Shown: positions 10,736 through 26,875 of the stretch, piece after piece | How positions within the stretch are numbered: position 1 is the stretch's first letter | How the letters are laid out: the number at the start of each line of letters is the position of its first letter | Origin: Rhipicephalus microplus | Taxonomy: Eukaryota; Arthropoda; Arachnida; Ixodida; Ixodidae | Length of the DNA: 64,000 bases | Reading direction: 5' to 3' | NCBI RefSeq assembly: GCF_043290135.1 | Contig: NC_134700.1 | Span: forward strand, 244,613,039 to 244,677,038 | Position numbers and translations under genes: made by a program | Notes under the pieces: generated by a model | What the model was told of the DNA's origin: nothing | Seen by the model: the letters and a program-made list of their open reading frames with translations, nothing else | Databases searched by the model: none

Positions 10736-11700
10736 AAAAACATTTGAGCAGTTACACCAGCAGAGTATAGCATAGCGATGTGTAGTATAGTATAGCAAGC
10801 CATGGGAAAAGGAATTGGGGTGAGAAGTAGACATGTAAGCGTGAGGAGGAGAAAAAGGACGAGCATAGCCATGTACGGTACAGTAATAAAATGGTCGAAA
10901 AAAAAGGAGGGTGTGCTCAGATTTGGGTGCACGTTAAAGAACCCCAGGTGGTCGAAATTTCCGGAGCCCTCCACTACGGCGTCTCTCATAATCATATAGT
11001 GGTTTTTGGACGTTAAACCCCACATATCAATCAATCAAAAAAGGGAGGGTAAAGAAGAGAGAAACGAGCATGCGGGAGGGTATCATGGCCATTTATATCA
11101 TAGCCGTGTATAGCGTACTAAGGTATAGCCAGGGAGCGGAATATGAAGGTGAGACATGGCGAAAAGACATATATCTAGATAGATAGATATAGATATAGAT
11201 ATAGATATAGCATATATAGATATAGATATAGCATATATCTATGTGTGCTGCACTATACCAAGCGTAAGCAAAGAAAAGCGAGTGTGAAAAAGAGTGACTA
11301 TAGGTGACAAGGTTGGAGAGGGTAACTCATACCTCAATATAGCAAGGTTGCATCTTACACCAAAATAGGTTCATTATATCCGAAAATTCGTCATAAGGTA
11401 TTTTTCAAGCACTATCTATATCGAGGATATTCTTTACTTGCTTTGGTATGGCCGATGTCTCGTTATATTCGAATTAGCTATGTCGGGGTTTGAGTGTACA
11501 TGCGTTGCAGAATATAGCAAGGGGAAATGAAGTAAGGAGGACGCGAAGTTGTAGGGTAGCATCAAGCATAGCTAGTTGAGTATATGAATAGGGCGGGAAA
11601 TGGTAGTGACGGTGCGGAGAAAGCGTGTGGGAGAGGAGGACGGAAATGAGGAAGGAAGAGAATGCCACTGCGTCACAAGTGAAGGTATCATTTCCCGCTG
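10736..11700. repeat. Degenerate purine-rich repeats with (GATATA)n core
   Basis: Variants of TATAGCAAG...GGAAAAGGAA...GTGAG...GAGAA recur irregularly across the stretch (10,795, 11,105, 11,515 and nearby). A (GATATA)n/(CATATA) tract lies at 11,170-11,240. Copies are too diverged for me to define a period. A truncated SINE is inserted at 10,911. Confidence 0.4.
10911..11037 (+). mobile_element. 5'-truncated Ruka-like SINE with tail and probable target-site duplication
   Basis: The body is nearly identical to the full copy at 33,658: CTCAGATTTGGGTGCACG, TTAAAGAACCCCAGGTGG, CCGGAGCCCTCCACTACGG, CGTCTCTCATAATCATAT, then a TCAATCAATCAAAA tail. It lacks the tRNA-derived head. Flanks AAAAAAGGAGGGT (10,901-10,913) and AAAAAAGGGAGGGT (just after the tail) look like a 13-14-bp target-site duplication, so the truncation arose at insertion. 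Confidence 0.8.
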
Positions 11701-15525
<3,825 letters not shown>

Positions 15526-15595
15526 TTACCCTCCCGCCTGAGTGAGCGTCGTCCCGATGCTCAACAGGTAGAGATGCAGCCAGCGGGTGTTTACA

Positions 15596-17692
15596 TCACT
15601 GAGAGTGGTAAAGTTTCATGCGGACCACGTGCACTGTCTCAGGCAGATGCTGGCGACGTTTCGAACAGGAGGAGGCGTCGGGCACGACTTCGTAAGTCAC
15701 GTCGCTAAGACGGCGCAAAACTTTGTAGGGTTCGAAGTATCGGCGTAGGAGTTTCTCTGAGAGGCCTCTTCGTCGTACAGGAAACCAAACCCAGACTCTA
15801 TCTCCTGGTTGATATATGACGAATCGATGGCGAAGGTTGTACCGTTGGGCGTCAAGTTGCTGCTGGTTCAATATTCTGACGCGGGCAAGCTGCCTTGCTT
15901 CCTCGGCGCGCTCAGTGAAGTCTGCGGCGTCTGTCTCTGAATCATTGCAATCGTAAGGCAGCATGGCGTCAAGCATTGTCGTAACTTCTCTGCCATGAAT
16001 TAGCGCGAACGGCGTCATTTTTGTTGTTTCCTGGCGCGCCGTATTATACGCGAATGTGATGTACGGCAATATTCGGTCCCAATTCTTGTGTTCCACGTCG
16101 ACGTACATGCAAAGCATGTCAGCGATTGTCCTGTTAAGTCGTTCTGTGAGCCCATTTGTTTGTGGGTGGTAAGCAGTCGTCTTCCTATGCGCTGCGCCAC
16201 TGAGCGTAAGCACAGTGCGCAAAAGCTCGGCTGTAAACGCGGTGCCTTTGTCTGTTATGACGACAGCTGGAGCACCATGTCTCAGGACAATGTTCTCAAT
16301 GAAGAACTGGGCCGCTTCAGCTGCAGTGCCACTCGCGATTGCCTTGGTCTCCGCGTATCGGGTGAGGTAGTCCGTCGCTACTATAACCCATTTGTTGCCG
16401 CTGTCCGATGTTGGGAATGGGCCCAGCAGATCCATTCCGATTTGAGAAAACGGTGTTTCTGGCACGGGCACAGGATGTAATAGCCCAGCAGGTTTGACAG
16501 GGGGTACCTTGCGCCACTGACAATCAATGCATGTTCGTACGTAATCTTTAACCTCTGCTGCGATTCTTGGCCAGTAATATTTTTCTTTGATGCGTGTCAG
16601 AGTTCTTGTGAAACCGAGGTGGCCCGCGGTGGCTTCGTAATGGCAGGCTTGTAATATTTCGCTGCGGAGAGCTCCAGGAACTACCAGCAGATAGCTTCTA
16701 CCTGTTGATGAAAAGTTCTTTTTGTACAGAATTCCGTCCCGTAAACAGAATGACGATAAGTTCTTCGAAAACACTCTTGGTGCATTGGCGGCCCGTCCGT
16801 TCAAGAATTCTATAAGCGAGTTGAGCTCCCGATCATCTTGTTGTTGCCGAGAAATGATAGCTGCATCGACAACTCCTAAAAAACCTGGGAAATCATCATC
16901 CTCTACAGCCGGTGATTCAATCGGAGACCTTGACAAACAGTCGGCGTCTAAGTGTTGCCTTCCGGACTTATAAACTACGGCCATGTCGTACTCTTGGAGC
17001 CGTAAGCTCCATCGTGCTAAACGTCCAGATGGGTCTTTCATGTTGGTCAACCAACAAAGAGAATGATGGTCGCTTACGACTTGGAAGGCGCGGCCATATA
17101 AGTACGGGCGGAACTTCGCAACTGCCCAGACGACGGCCAGACACTCCTTCTCCGTTGTTGAGTAGTTAGACTCGGCGCGTGTCAACGTTCTGCTAGCGTA
17201 GGCGACCACTCTCTCCATACCATCTTGGCATTGGACAAGAACAGCACCTAGGCCCACATTGCTGGCGTCTGTATGGATGGCTGTTGGTGCATTCTCGTCG
17301 AAGTGAGCGAGGACAGGTGGAGTTTGTAGACGCTGTCGCAGCTCGTTGAACGAAGCTTCTTGCTCTTCACCCCATACAAATGCAATGTCTTCCCTTGTAA
17401 GGCGGGTGAGTGGAGAGGCGATGTGTGCAAAGCCTGCTATAAATCGCCAGTAGTAGGCGCAGAGACCCAGAATACGCCTGACCGCTTTCTTATCAACAGG
17501 CCTTGCGAACTTTGCGACGGCTGCCGTTTTATCTGGGTCAGGCTTCACATCTTCGCGACTGATCACGTGTCCCAGGAACTGGAGTTCTTCGAAGCCGAAG
17601 TGGCACTTTTCCGGTTTGAGTGTGAGTCCAGCGGACCGTATGGCTTGAAGAACTGACAGTAGCCGCTTTAGATGCTCTTCAAACGTGGCCAA
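15596..17692 (-). CDS. Gypsy pol, 3' part: end of RT, RNase H and integrase
   Basis: An uninterrupted 698-codon frame. It starts inside the RT thumb/connection (LKPEKCHFGFEELQFLGHVIS, about residues 26-46). RNase H follows with HTDAS (about 140), TEKECLAVVWA and VSDHHSLCWL (about 210). The integrase zinc module is H-x-H-type (HYEATAGHLGF) plus CIDC near 350-400. The catalytic core carries MDLLGPF, VITDKGTAF and TERLNRTI, supplying the D, D and E residues. The C-terminal GPY/F-like region reads RRYFEPYKVL. The stop at 15,596 is 70 bp from the LTR. The product would copy the RNA and insert the cDNA. The upstream RT half is one base out of frame because of an indel near 17,690, so this frame alone is not a translation unit. 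Confidence 0.93.
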   Translation of the reverse strand: MATFEEHLKRLLSVLQAIRSAGLTLKPEKCHFGFEELQFLGHVISREDVKPDPDKTAAVAKFARPVDKKAVRRILGLCAYYWRFIAGFAHIASPLTRLTREDIAFVWGEEQEASFNELRQRLQTPPVLAHFDENAPTAIHTDASNVGLGAVLVQCQDGMERVVAYASRTLTRAESNYSTTEKECLAVVWAVAKFRPYLYGRAFQVVSDHHSLCWLTNMKDPSGRLARWSLRLQEYDMAVVYKSGRQHLDADCLSRSPIESPAVEDDDFPGFLGVVDAAIISRQQQDDRELNSLIEFLNGRAANAPRVFSKNLSSFCLRDGILYKKNFSSTGRSYLLVVPGALRSEILQACHYEATAGHLGFTRTLTRIKEKYYWPRIAAEVKDYVRTCIDCQWRKVPPVKPAGLLHPVPVPETPFSQIGMDLLGPFPTSDSGNKWVIVATDYLTRYAETKAIASGTAAEAAQFFIENIVLRHGAPAVVITDKGTAFTAELLRTVLTLSGAAHRKTTAYHPQTNGLTERLNRTIADMLCMYVDVEHKNWDRILPYITFAYNTARQETTKMTPFALIHGREVTTMLDAMLPYDCNDSETDAADFTERAEEARQLARVRILNQQQLDAQRYNLRHRFVIYQPGDRVWVWFPVRRRGLSEKLLRRYFEPYKVLRRLSDVTYEVVPDASSCSKRRQHLPETVHVVRMKLYHSQ

Positions 17693-18359
17693 AAGCGATC
17701 ACGTCGTCGAGGTACACAAGGCATGTTTTCCATTTCAGGCCGGACAGAATCGTATCCATTAGTCTCTGAAACGTGGCTGGGGCTGAGCATAGACCGAAAG
17801 GGAGGACTTTGAATTCATAAAGCCCGTCTGGCGTCACGAATGCGGTCTTTTCTCGGTCGCTCTCATCTACTTCTATTTGCCAGTATCCACTTTTAAGGTC
17901 CATTGACGAGAAGTAGCGCGCATGCCGTAGCCTGTCCAAAGAGTCATCAATCCGTGGTAATGGATAAACGTCTCTTTTTGTAACATGGTTCAGCTTAGGA
18001 TAATCGATGCAGAAACGCAAGCTGCCATCTTTCTTTTTCACGAGAACCACTGGCGATGCCCAAGGACTCTTCGATGGTTGGATTACATCATCCTCTAGCA
18101 TCTTCTTGACTTGCTGCTGGATTACCTCACGTTCTTTCTGAGCAACGCGATATGGGTTCTGTCGGATCGGTCTTGCTGTGTCTTCCGTAATGATGCGATG
18201 CTTAGTCAGAGGCGTTCGACCCACTCGTGATGTCGATGAGAAGCAGTCCTTGAACTGGTCGAGCAGCTCCATAAGACGGCATCTTTCAGTCGGTGTTAGA
18301 CTCGGACCGATATCAACTGGTGGTGTATGTGGAGGTGATTGAGCTGTGGCTTCCCTTGC
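17679..18359 (-). CDS. Gypsy pol: reverse transcriptase fingers and palm
   Basis: The frame carries the RT core: PYRVAQKERE, VVLVKKKDGSLRFCIDYPKLN, DVYPLPRIDD, FSSMDLKSGYWQI (first catalytic Asp), VLPFGLCSAPATFQRLMD and the YLDDVI catalytic box near 17,705-17,720. After YLDDVIAF the frame shifts by one base (an extra G in the run near 17,691) and the RT continues in the next frame. Upstream, the frame joins protease through an open linker starting about 18,359 (SPPHTPPVDIG), where a second one-base indel separates it from the protease frame. Both breaks look like recent damage because the protein on each side is well kept. Confidence 0.93.
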   Translation of the reverse strand, partial: AREATAQSPPHTPPVDIGPSLTPTERCRLMELLDQFKDCFSSTSRVGRTPLTKHRIITEDTARPIRQNPYRVAQKEREVIQQQVKKMLEDDVIQPSKSPWASPVVLVKKKDGSLRFCIDYPKLNHVTKRDVYPLPRIDDSLDRLRHARYFSSMDLKSGYWQIEVDESDREKTAFVTPDGLYEFKVLPFGLCSAPATFQRLMDTILSGLKWKTCLVYLDDVIAFGHV

Positions 18360-19131
18360 ATTAGAAGACAGTCGTGAGAGTAGTCGAGCTCTTCGAGGTA
18401 CGCCACAGCCGTGCCTTTACCGATGTGCCGGCGCTCATTCGTGAAGTTGGTCAGAAGCACCTCTGCGCGCCCATCCACTAAGCTGACGATGCCGCGAGCG
18501 ATGGCGATGCCTTGGCGAAAAAGAAGGGCAGTGATGCGTTCGGCTATGGCGTCTTCATTACAGTCCACGTCACAACACACAGAAACAAGACTACAAGACA
18601 GTGGTGGCACGCAGACGTCGTCGTCAACCACACGTAACACCCTGGGTTCTTGGTCTGGATCTTGGGTCACAGACTTGTCAGCGGCGAATGTGATCACACC
18701 ATCGCGTATGTTAACCACAGCACCGTACTCTCTTAAGAAGTCCATTCCCAGTATCATAGGTTTGCAGCACTCCGGTAGGATCAGAAATGTGGCTACAAAA
18801 GCTGCATTCTCAATTGTGAGTCTTGCTGTGCATTTTCCGGTGGGAGTCATTATCTGGCCTCCAACATTTCGGATATATGGGCCCGTCCATTCCATCCTGA
18901 CTTTCTTAAGTTCGTCTGCCAATCGTTCACTCATTATGGAGAAGTCTGCACCCGTATCGACTAAGGCTGTCACTTCAACGCCGTCAATCGTCACAGCGAG
19001 GTCGGCAGTCACAGTTTTCTCGGCGGAGTCTTTATCGTCATCTCTCACGTGTTTCGGCAGCAGTGGGGGATTTTCGGCAATTCGACGGCTTGCAACCTTC
19101 CCCCCAGAGGTCGCTGCTTTCAGTTTCCCCG
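18296..19131 (-). CDS. Gypsy pol N-terminus: retroviral-type aspartic protease
   Basis: The pol frame opens in the -1 phase relative to gag and overlaps the gag stop. The active site ALVDTGADFS lies near 18,960, with the flap/second-half block ILGMDFLREYGAVV near 18,745. The enzyme would cut the gag-pol polyprotein. The first ATG is at 19,048, but the open frame extends upstream to the slippery site at 19,123-19,129, so frameshifting from gag rather than an internal start is the likely route. The tail after about 18,360 is out of frame with RT because of a one-base indel. Confidence 0.9.
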
Positions 19132-20547
19132 CCGTGGGCTGGGAGACCGACCTCTGACGGCGCCGGCAAAACTACGGCGGCTTGGTGAACCAAAGCGAGC
19201 CGGGGATGGTGAGCGCGTCCGGAAGGTAGAAGTGCCTTCCCGCCTGCCAGCCTGGTCGTCGTCGATGTGGGAATGGCTTTCGTCAAGCTGTCGGCGCGTA
19301 GCTGCAGGTGCACTACAGCGGTATTCAGCTCGGCGATGTGGGCAAAAACGGTAAATGTGCCCTGGCTCTCCACAGTTGTAGCAGAGTGGTCGGCGATCCG
19401 CAGTGTGCCATATGTCGGTCTTCCGCATATAGGGTCGCCTGACAGAATCCTGCTGAGCCCAGGCTGCCACAGGATACGGCTCGAGGTACTGCGGTGCTGG
19501 CATGGGCGTGGGTCGACGAACAGCGTCTGCATAGCTGTATCCGTTCGGCTGGTAGGATACTTCTGGAGCCAATGGACGACGCACAGCGTCTGCATAGGTG
19601 CACGAGTTCGGACGGTGCGGTGGAGCGGAATACTGCTGAGGAGAGGCAAACGCTTGTCGAAGTTCATGGCGAACGACTTCAGCGACGGAGGCTACCGTGG
19701 ACTCCTACTGCGGGGGTGCCTGTGACTGCAATGTGTATTTTGCGTTCTCCTTCGCGATCTCCTCACGCACGATCTGTATAATCAGGTGGCGTAGAGAAAA
19801 CTCGTCGTTTGCGGTAAGTGCGGCGGCGCCTGCAGCTGCGCCGGTGGCCGGGCGATCAGACTGTCGGTACCGTTGCTGCAGCGCACGCTCTATTGCGGTG
19901 GCCTCCCTGGTGAACTCGTCCACTGTTGTCGGTGGATTGCGCACAAGACCAACAAATAGCTGCTCTTTGACGCCCCTCATGAGATGGCTTAGCTTTCGAG
20001 CCTCGGGCATGTTGGGGTCCGCGCGGTGGCACAGACGCACCATATCCTCAGCAAACATGGCGACGCTTTCATGCAGCTGTTGGGTGCGTCCTGCAAGAAG
20101 GCGTTGTGCGTTTTCGCGTCGGTCCGCGTTACCGAAGGTGTCAAGAAACCGACGACAAAACTCCTCCCATGTCGTCAATGTTGCCTCCCGGTTTATAAAC
20201 CACGTCTTCGCGCCGTCTTCAAGGGCGAAGTATACGTGGAAGAGCTTCCCCTCGAGGCTCCAGTAGTTCGATTTAGCTACCCGTTCAAACTGCTCAAGCC
20301 AGTCTTGCGCATCTTCGTTCGGCCGGCCGTGGAATGGTTCAGGAATGCGCATATTCTGAACCGTCACCTGTGCAGGACTCCTTGCCATTTCTTGAGTAGG
20401 GGTGGCTGTCGAAAGTGTTGCTCCCTTTAAAAGGCCAAATTCCGGTTGAAGACCTTGAAGGCGACGGCTTGAGCGGTGCACCGGCGTCTCCACGCGTGGC
20501 TGTCTCGTAGGGCTGGACTCGGGGCTTCTCACAGGGGTGCTGACCAT
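19120..20547 (-). pseudogene. Gypsy gag with zinc knuckle, one in-frame TAG
   Basis: The frame starts at ATG 20,547, 30 bp inside the 5' LTR end. Residues about 60-230 form the capsid-like retrotransposon gag domain: WLEQFERVAK, GAKTWF, TTWEEFCRRFLDTFG, ESVAMFAEDMVRLC, EARKLSHLMRGVKEQLF. The nucleocapsid end has a CCHC zinc knuckle, CYNCGEPGHIYRFC, near 19,380, then an Arg/Ser-rich tail (RSPSPARF, RSPSPRR). A single TAG at 19,705-19,707 (CAG TAG GAG) interrupts an otherwise continuous frame; past it the same frame goes on to the TGA at 19,120. It most simply is a point mutation, since readthrough is not otherwise indicated. Full gag would be about 475 residues. Confidence 0.9.
19123..19129 (-). 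promoter_or_regulatory. Programmed -1 ribosomal frameshift site (G GGA AAC) at the gag/pol junction
   Basis: Read on the minus strand, gag ends CGG GGA AAC TGA. GGGAAAC fits the X XXY YYZ slippery rule in the correct phase, directly before the gag TGA (19,120-19,122). Slipping back one base enters the protease frame, which is open through the heptamer. Downstream, TGGGGGG and TCCCCCA (and outer GCAGC/GCTGC, 5 nt after the heptamer) could pair into a stimulatory stem. This is known as the mechanism in several retroviruses; its use here is inferred. Confidence 0.8.
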
Positions 20548-20576
20548 GAGGTGGTAGTACCCAGCTCCTCCACCAG

Positions 20577-22110
<1,534 letters not shown>

Positions 22111-22949
22111 ACATTAGCAGGAGCAGAGGTGGCATAAGTACGCGGAGACAGGTCGTGCTCTGCAGGAACATTTCGTGATGACGCATAGTAGTCTTCTGGT
22201 AGATGCCTGGTTGACTTTGTTCCTACACGTGGTTTCTTTTTTCTTATTCTTTATAGTTGTGTTTCCTTCAACAAACTTGCTAGCGGCACTTGTGCATTTC
22301 TCTGGCTTGCCCCAGTTTATTTCGTGCTCTCTCTCTCCCGTAATCAAAGAATTATTGTATAAAGTCAACTAGCCGACAAACAAGGAATAAATACATGCAG
22401 AGAAATTCATTCTGTCGAAAAAACAAAGTGGGAAGGGGTGCTTGAAATTAGCACCAAGGCATGCAAATTCGAACTCTGAATGGCGAAGCAATCTACGTGT
22501 ATGACTTGGCACAAGTCTGCGACGCCTCGATCTTGTCGACAAACTTGCAGGGGCAGGGTGCAACAGAATGACCAGGCCAAATGAAATCGAAACCTTCTGT
22601 AATCAAATCAGGAATTAGCTGACCGACGGTAACAGCCATCATTTCGTTGCGATATCAGCAGGACACCGTGTTAAAGAATGCTAGGCTCTGTAAAACAGAC
22701 CGCATGTGACTTACAAATTGTAACACATTGCATTATGACTGTCGAACATTAGGCGATGGTTATGTTACTGAATGGCTGCGTATGAAGTTACACATGGGCA
22801 AGTGAACATCCAATCAAAACAAGTGCTGAGCTGCAGCGTTAAATATTCAATGCCTGAAGGTACAATATAATACGTTAAAGTAACGTGGCGCTTGGGGACA
22901 CCTGCTCGCAAAGAATAGATAGAAATCTGTGAAATATAGTCATTACTAT
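22111..22949. other. Unassigned stretch
   Basis: No feature recognised; may include further gypsy flank near 22,111-22,150. Confidence 0.3.
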
Positions 22950-23157
22950 TATTATGTGTGTTTTACGTCCTAAGACCACGATATGAACACGAGGGACGCA
23001 TTGATAAAGGACTCCAAAAGTTTCGACCTTGTGGCGTTCTCTAAAGTGCACTGTCATCGCACAGTACATGTGCCTTGTCGGTTTTGCCTCCACCAAAATG
23101 CGACCGCCGTGGCAGAGATCGAACCCGCGAATGACGAGTCCCGAAATATTATTGCCA
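22950..23157 (-). mobile_element. Ruka-like SINE, old copy
   Basis: On the minus strand the order is tRNA-like head (B-box-like GGGTTCGATCTC near 23,115), body with GTGCACTTTAGAG and CGAAACTTTTGGAGTCC, and a TTAGGACGTAAAAC-like 3' end. Many substitutions mark an old copy. Confidence 0.65.
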
Positions 23158-24345
23158 GGATGGTGCACCAGTACCATAATTTTAAAAGAGAACAAAAAGG
23201 ACACCGCGTACTTCTTTTTAAGTGAGGCACGCGATGGTATTCACTCAGTGGAAAATTAAAATTCCTCAGTTTCTGCTGTCCAAGTTACAACACGAAAAGG
23301 GCAAAATGCACAAATGAGAAAAAAATGGGGGGGGGGGGGGGCGAGGAAGGAGTTCACTGCGAGGCGCAGATCGAGCACGTTTCTGTCGTTTCTAATTAAA
23401 GGCTCACAAACATCTCCCGCATGCACGCAAGGCACGGATAGCGTACATGCACTCTTCGTCTGCCCGCACTCGCCCTTTCACGTTGCACGCCGTGCAGGTG
23501 CCTGACATTTTGAGGCTTCCTATGACGTCACTGCGGGAGCGGGAAAAGCACGGTTCGGTAAAGGCCATCCACCTGACCAGATCTTGAAGGGCAGTGTTCA
23601 CTTTAAATAAACGGCTTCTTCTTTCCCGAACGTCAATTCTTACCTGCCGTGGCTGCGACCGATCGATTTCACAGGGAGGGCCACTGAAGCCACATTACCG
23701 CAGGGCGGTCCGCACTGCACCGCTATAGTGGCACGTAGCGATACGCCTAGAAACATACGCTGTTCGGCGAACAGTGTCGAAAACTCGAGATTACAAAGCG
23801 TGTACTTAAGCAGTGGGACATCACCGGGGCAGAAAATGCGTGCGCCTCACCCGAGAGAGAGTATGGTAGCTAGGTGTTCTACCTCAGAGCCACGTCAGCT
23901 TTTGACTCTGCTTTTAAAAATGACTCGGTACGCGTATAAAGCTGGTACAACGTCGATTGAAGTTGCATTGGTGGATGTGTGTTGTAAAACGAAACAATAA
24001 ACATTACTTGATATAACGGTACCTTTACGACACATGCGTCATGTCGTGTTAACACCGATCGCGGTTTTAGTGTTAGCTCTGCTTTTGCAGCATTCTAATA
24101 AAATAAAGGCCACATATTTCTAGGATTCAGAAAGCTATATTCAAGCTTTGCTCGACCTTGGTGGCTGCAGCAAGGAACTGTAGGCTAACTAAAATTACGT
24201 ATGGTATTTATATCAACCCACCATAACGCACACTTTCTTTCGACGATACTCATGTTTTCGTTGTATTGTGAGGGCTGTCGTTACGTCAGACCACATGTTA
24301 CCCTTTAAACGCCAGTGTAATCGACGTACGCGGTAAGCTTACAAT
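23158..24345. other. Unassigned stretch with a G-run
   Basis: A run of about 14 G at 23,328-23,341 can form a quadruplex. No gene recognised. Confidence 0.3.
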
Positions 24346-24595
24346 GTGAACACATGTACAACACTTGTCAAAAACGTCGATCTACCTCGTAACGCTTGGC
24401 TCAAGGCGAAAAAATGCCGCGTGGACAATCACTTGCCGACTGCTTCGCATGAAACCTCTTCTCGCAAGGCGTGGAATCTTCCCAATTTTCTTACTGAATG
24501 TGGAGGTGTTCGCCCGGACGCACGTTTGGGAACTAGCCTTCTTGAAGCCTTGGGTTTAGAGGACAACGATGGGAACACATCCACGACAGAAGCAA
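24346..24595 (+). CDS. Weak exon candidate, unidentified
   Basis: An open frame with mixed, non-repetitive composition (AWNLPNFLTECGG...LGTSLLEALGLEDNDGNT) runs into a good-looking splice donor, GCAA|GTAAGA, at about 24,595. No acceptor or partner exon was identified and I recognise no family, so this may be chance or an old transposon piece. Confidence 0.15.
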
Positions 24596-24654
24596 GTAAG
24601 ACACGCCTACAGTATTGGGGAAGGGAAAGTCGGGATAAGGAAGAAATATATTAA

Positions 24655-26006
24655 GAAAACCAGGGCCACTTACCACAAGGCGCACATTATTAGGCTGTGA
24701 ATTCGTGGAATCTTTTTTTAATAAGAGAATTTTTTTTGAGCTAGACAGGGCCTTAAAGAGCCACTCAACAGGCTCTCAAATACAAAAAATGCGCAATATT
24801 CCCTCCTCAAATTTTTTGTCCTCCTTGCGCGCTTCTGTGACGCAGACAGCAGTTCCCGTGACGTCTATAGTGTGCATGATCTCGATTGGTCCGTATACGC
24901 AAAATGTCAACGGTGATTTGTCTCCTGCACTGCTTTGCCGTGCAGCCGCCCACCCGTTCTTTCTTGTCTCGCATGAATATCGAGCGAGATCAAACGGTGA
25001 CACTGCATTTTGTGTGTTTACAACTGCGCAAGCGGCGATAACAGCACATAGCCTAGACGCGCGAAATCCTGATAGGCCCTAGCGCTTAGTGTTAACATTG
25101 TCCACGTGCTTTGAAGAACTCAGAGGAGAGGAGGATGCATCGCGTGTGCTAAGGGTAGCGAAGGAGAAGAGAAAACCACCCCTCGTCTTTGAACGCGAGG
25201 TGGCGAGAGGCTGTTTTAGGTAAAACTGAGAAACGACAACTTTCAAGCTTGGTGGTGGCGAAGTCACCCCCTATTTATAAACGGGGAGGGAGGGGGTCAC
25301 AGGATGTCGTTCTTTAGTCGTCCTCTGCAACGAACCACGCTGCGCATTTCGCAATGCAAGAATTGCGAGCGTTGCTCGACAGTGCAGTGCTGAGTACATT
25401 AGAATGAGGAGCAGGAGAGGAAGGAAAAGCAGGGACAGGTTAAGCAATACACTAAAACTCGGATCAGTGGTTCGCGTGAAAACACTCGTGGCACCTCGCC
25501 AAGTAACGGGGCCCTGTGTTAGGAAGGAAGCCTGCATAGCTGTATACCCGACAATTATTAACCTGCGGGGACGCACAACACTTTACAAACGGCCAGCACA
25601 ACCTTGTGTAATGTAGTTTAAATTCGAAACCGAAAGTGTGCGATTACTGCGGGTTGTTTGTCATTCAGTCATATTCACCAAAATTTATGTGAACAGCATG
25701 TCCACGACCTGTTAGGCACGTGGTAAAAACATTTCCGTTGATGTTATGCGAAAGAACATCTAAGAATCGTTTTTTTCTTTGGCCAGACCATGTAATAAAA
25801 AGTGCAGAAGCTTGATCGCTCTAACATTAGTTACTCGAAATTTTTAAATTCGGACTTAACCGCTAGTCCACCGTACAAATTTTCCACCAATCGCGCTAGT
25901 TCATCGCGCGATGCAGCGTCCACAAGTTGCTCAAGCACCATTGAGTGCACAGTGACTAGCATAATAAATTATTTCCATTGTGTGTAGTGTTTTGCTCTGC
26001 ATGTAA
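24655..26006. other. Unassigned stretch
   Basis: A segment beginning CTTAAAGAGCCACTCAACAGG near 24,750 resembles the kind of short dispersed repeat common in tick DNA, but I cannot define its ends. Nothing else recognised. Confidence 0.25.

Positions 26007-26094
<88 letters not shown>
26007..26094. repeat. (TA)n microsatellite
   Basis: About 88 bp of perfect AT/TA. Confidence 0.97.
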
Positions 26095-26096
<2 letters not shown>

Positions 26097-26654
26097 CGAA
26101 GTATGAGAGCATGAGGCAAGTATCAAAGCCAGAGTTTAAAATTGTGCCTCACAGAAATTAGACCCCGAGACCCCGAGGATGGATGTCTACCGATACTACT
26201 GGATTGTCGTAGCTGTTGGTACGAATAGGTTTATTTGCGTGTATTGAATATTCCAAGTGAAACTGTTCACTCGTTTAGGCACGTAGATGACATCGCTATA
26301 TAATTTACGATTAGCAAACGATGCGTGTTAATGATGCCACTCAAAAGCTGCCACGACTGTCACCGAAAGCAACCAAAGATAAACCTTGGGTAACTTTCTT
26401 TCCCCGGTGATCCGTTTTAGCGCTGGAGCCCAATCAAATCAGCTGCTGTGCTCTTCTATACTCATTTCCACCGCTCAGATATAAAGCAAAGAATGTGTCA
26501 AGTCAAGCAATGCTCTTCATATTCAAATTAAATAAAATAAGTGTTCTAGAAGGAAACGTTGCCACAAAAATACGCAGTTCGTGCCACTGCTTGTGTCGGC
26601 AGTGGAATAAATTAGACGTCGGGAGATAGCTATGGCATCAGAGTTGAATAAGTC
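26095..26654. other. No feature seen
   Basis: AT-rich, no motif on either strand. Confidence 0.3.
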
Positions 26655-26875
26655 TTCGAGTTTCGCGCCCCAAAACCATGGTACATAATTATGCGGAACG
26701 ACGTATAGTGGAAGGCTCGTCAAACTTTGACCATCTGGAGTCCTTCAACGTGCATCTGAATCTGAGTGCACGGGCTTGCAACACTTCGTCTCCAACAAAA
26801 TGCAGTGGCCGCGGCCTCAATTCGATCCCTGGATACCTTCTAGGATAACAGCCTAGCACCGCGAATACTAATAGA
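26655..26875 (-). mobile_element. Ruka-like SINE, old copy
   Basis: In minus orientation, GGGATCGAATTG (B-box-like) lies near 26,825, followed by body blocks matching CAGATTCAGATGCACG, TTGAAGGACTCCAG and CGAGCCTTCCACTATACG. Diverged throughout. Confidence 0.65.

Noticed and set aside
18411..19157. 248-codon plus frame, and other plus frames across 15.4-20.7 kb
   Set aside because: Antisense shadows of the gypsy gag-pol, which has clear domains on the minus strand.
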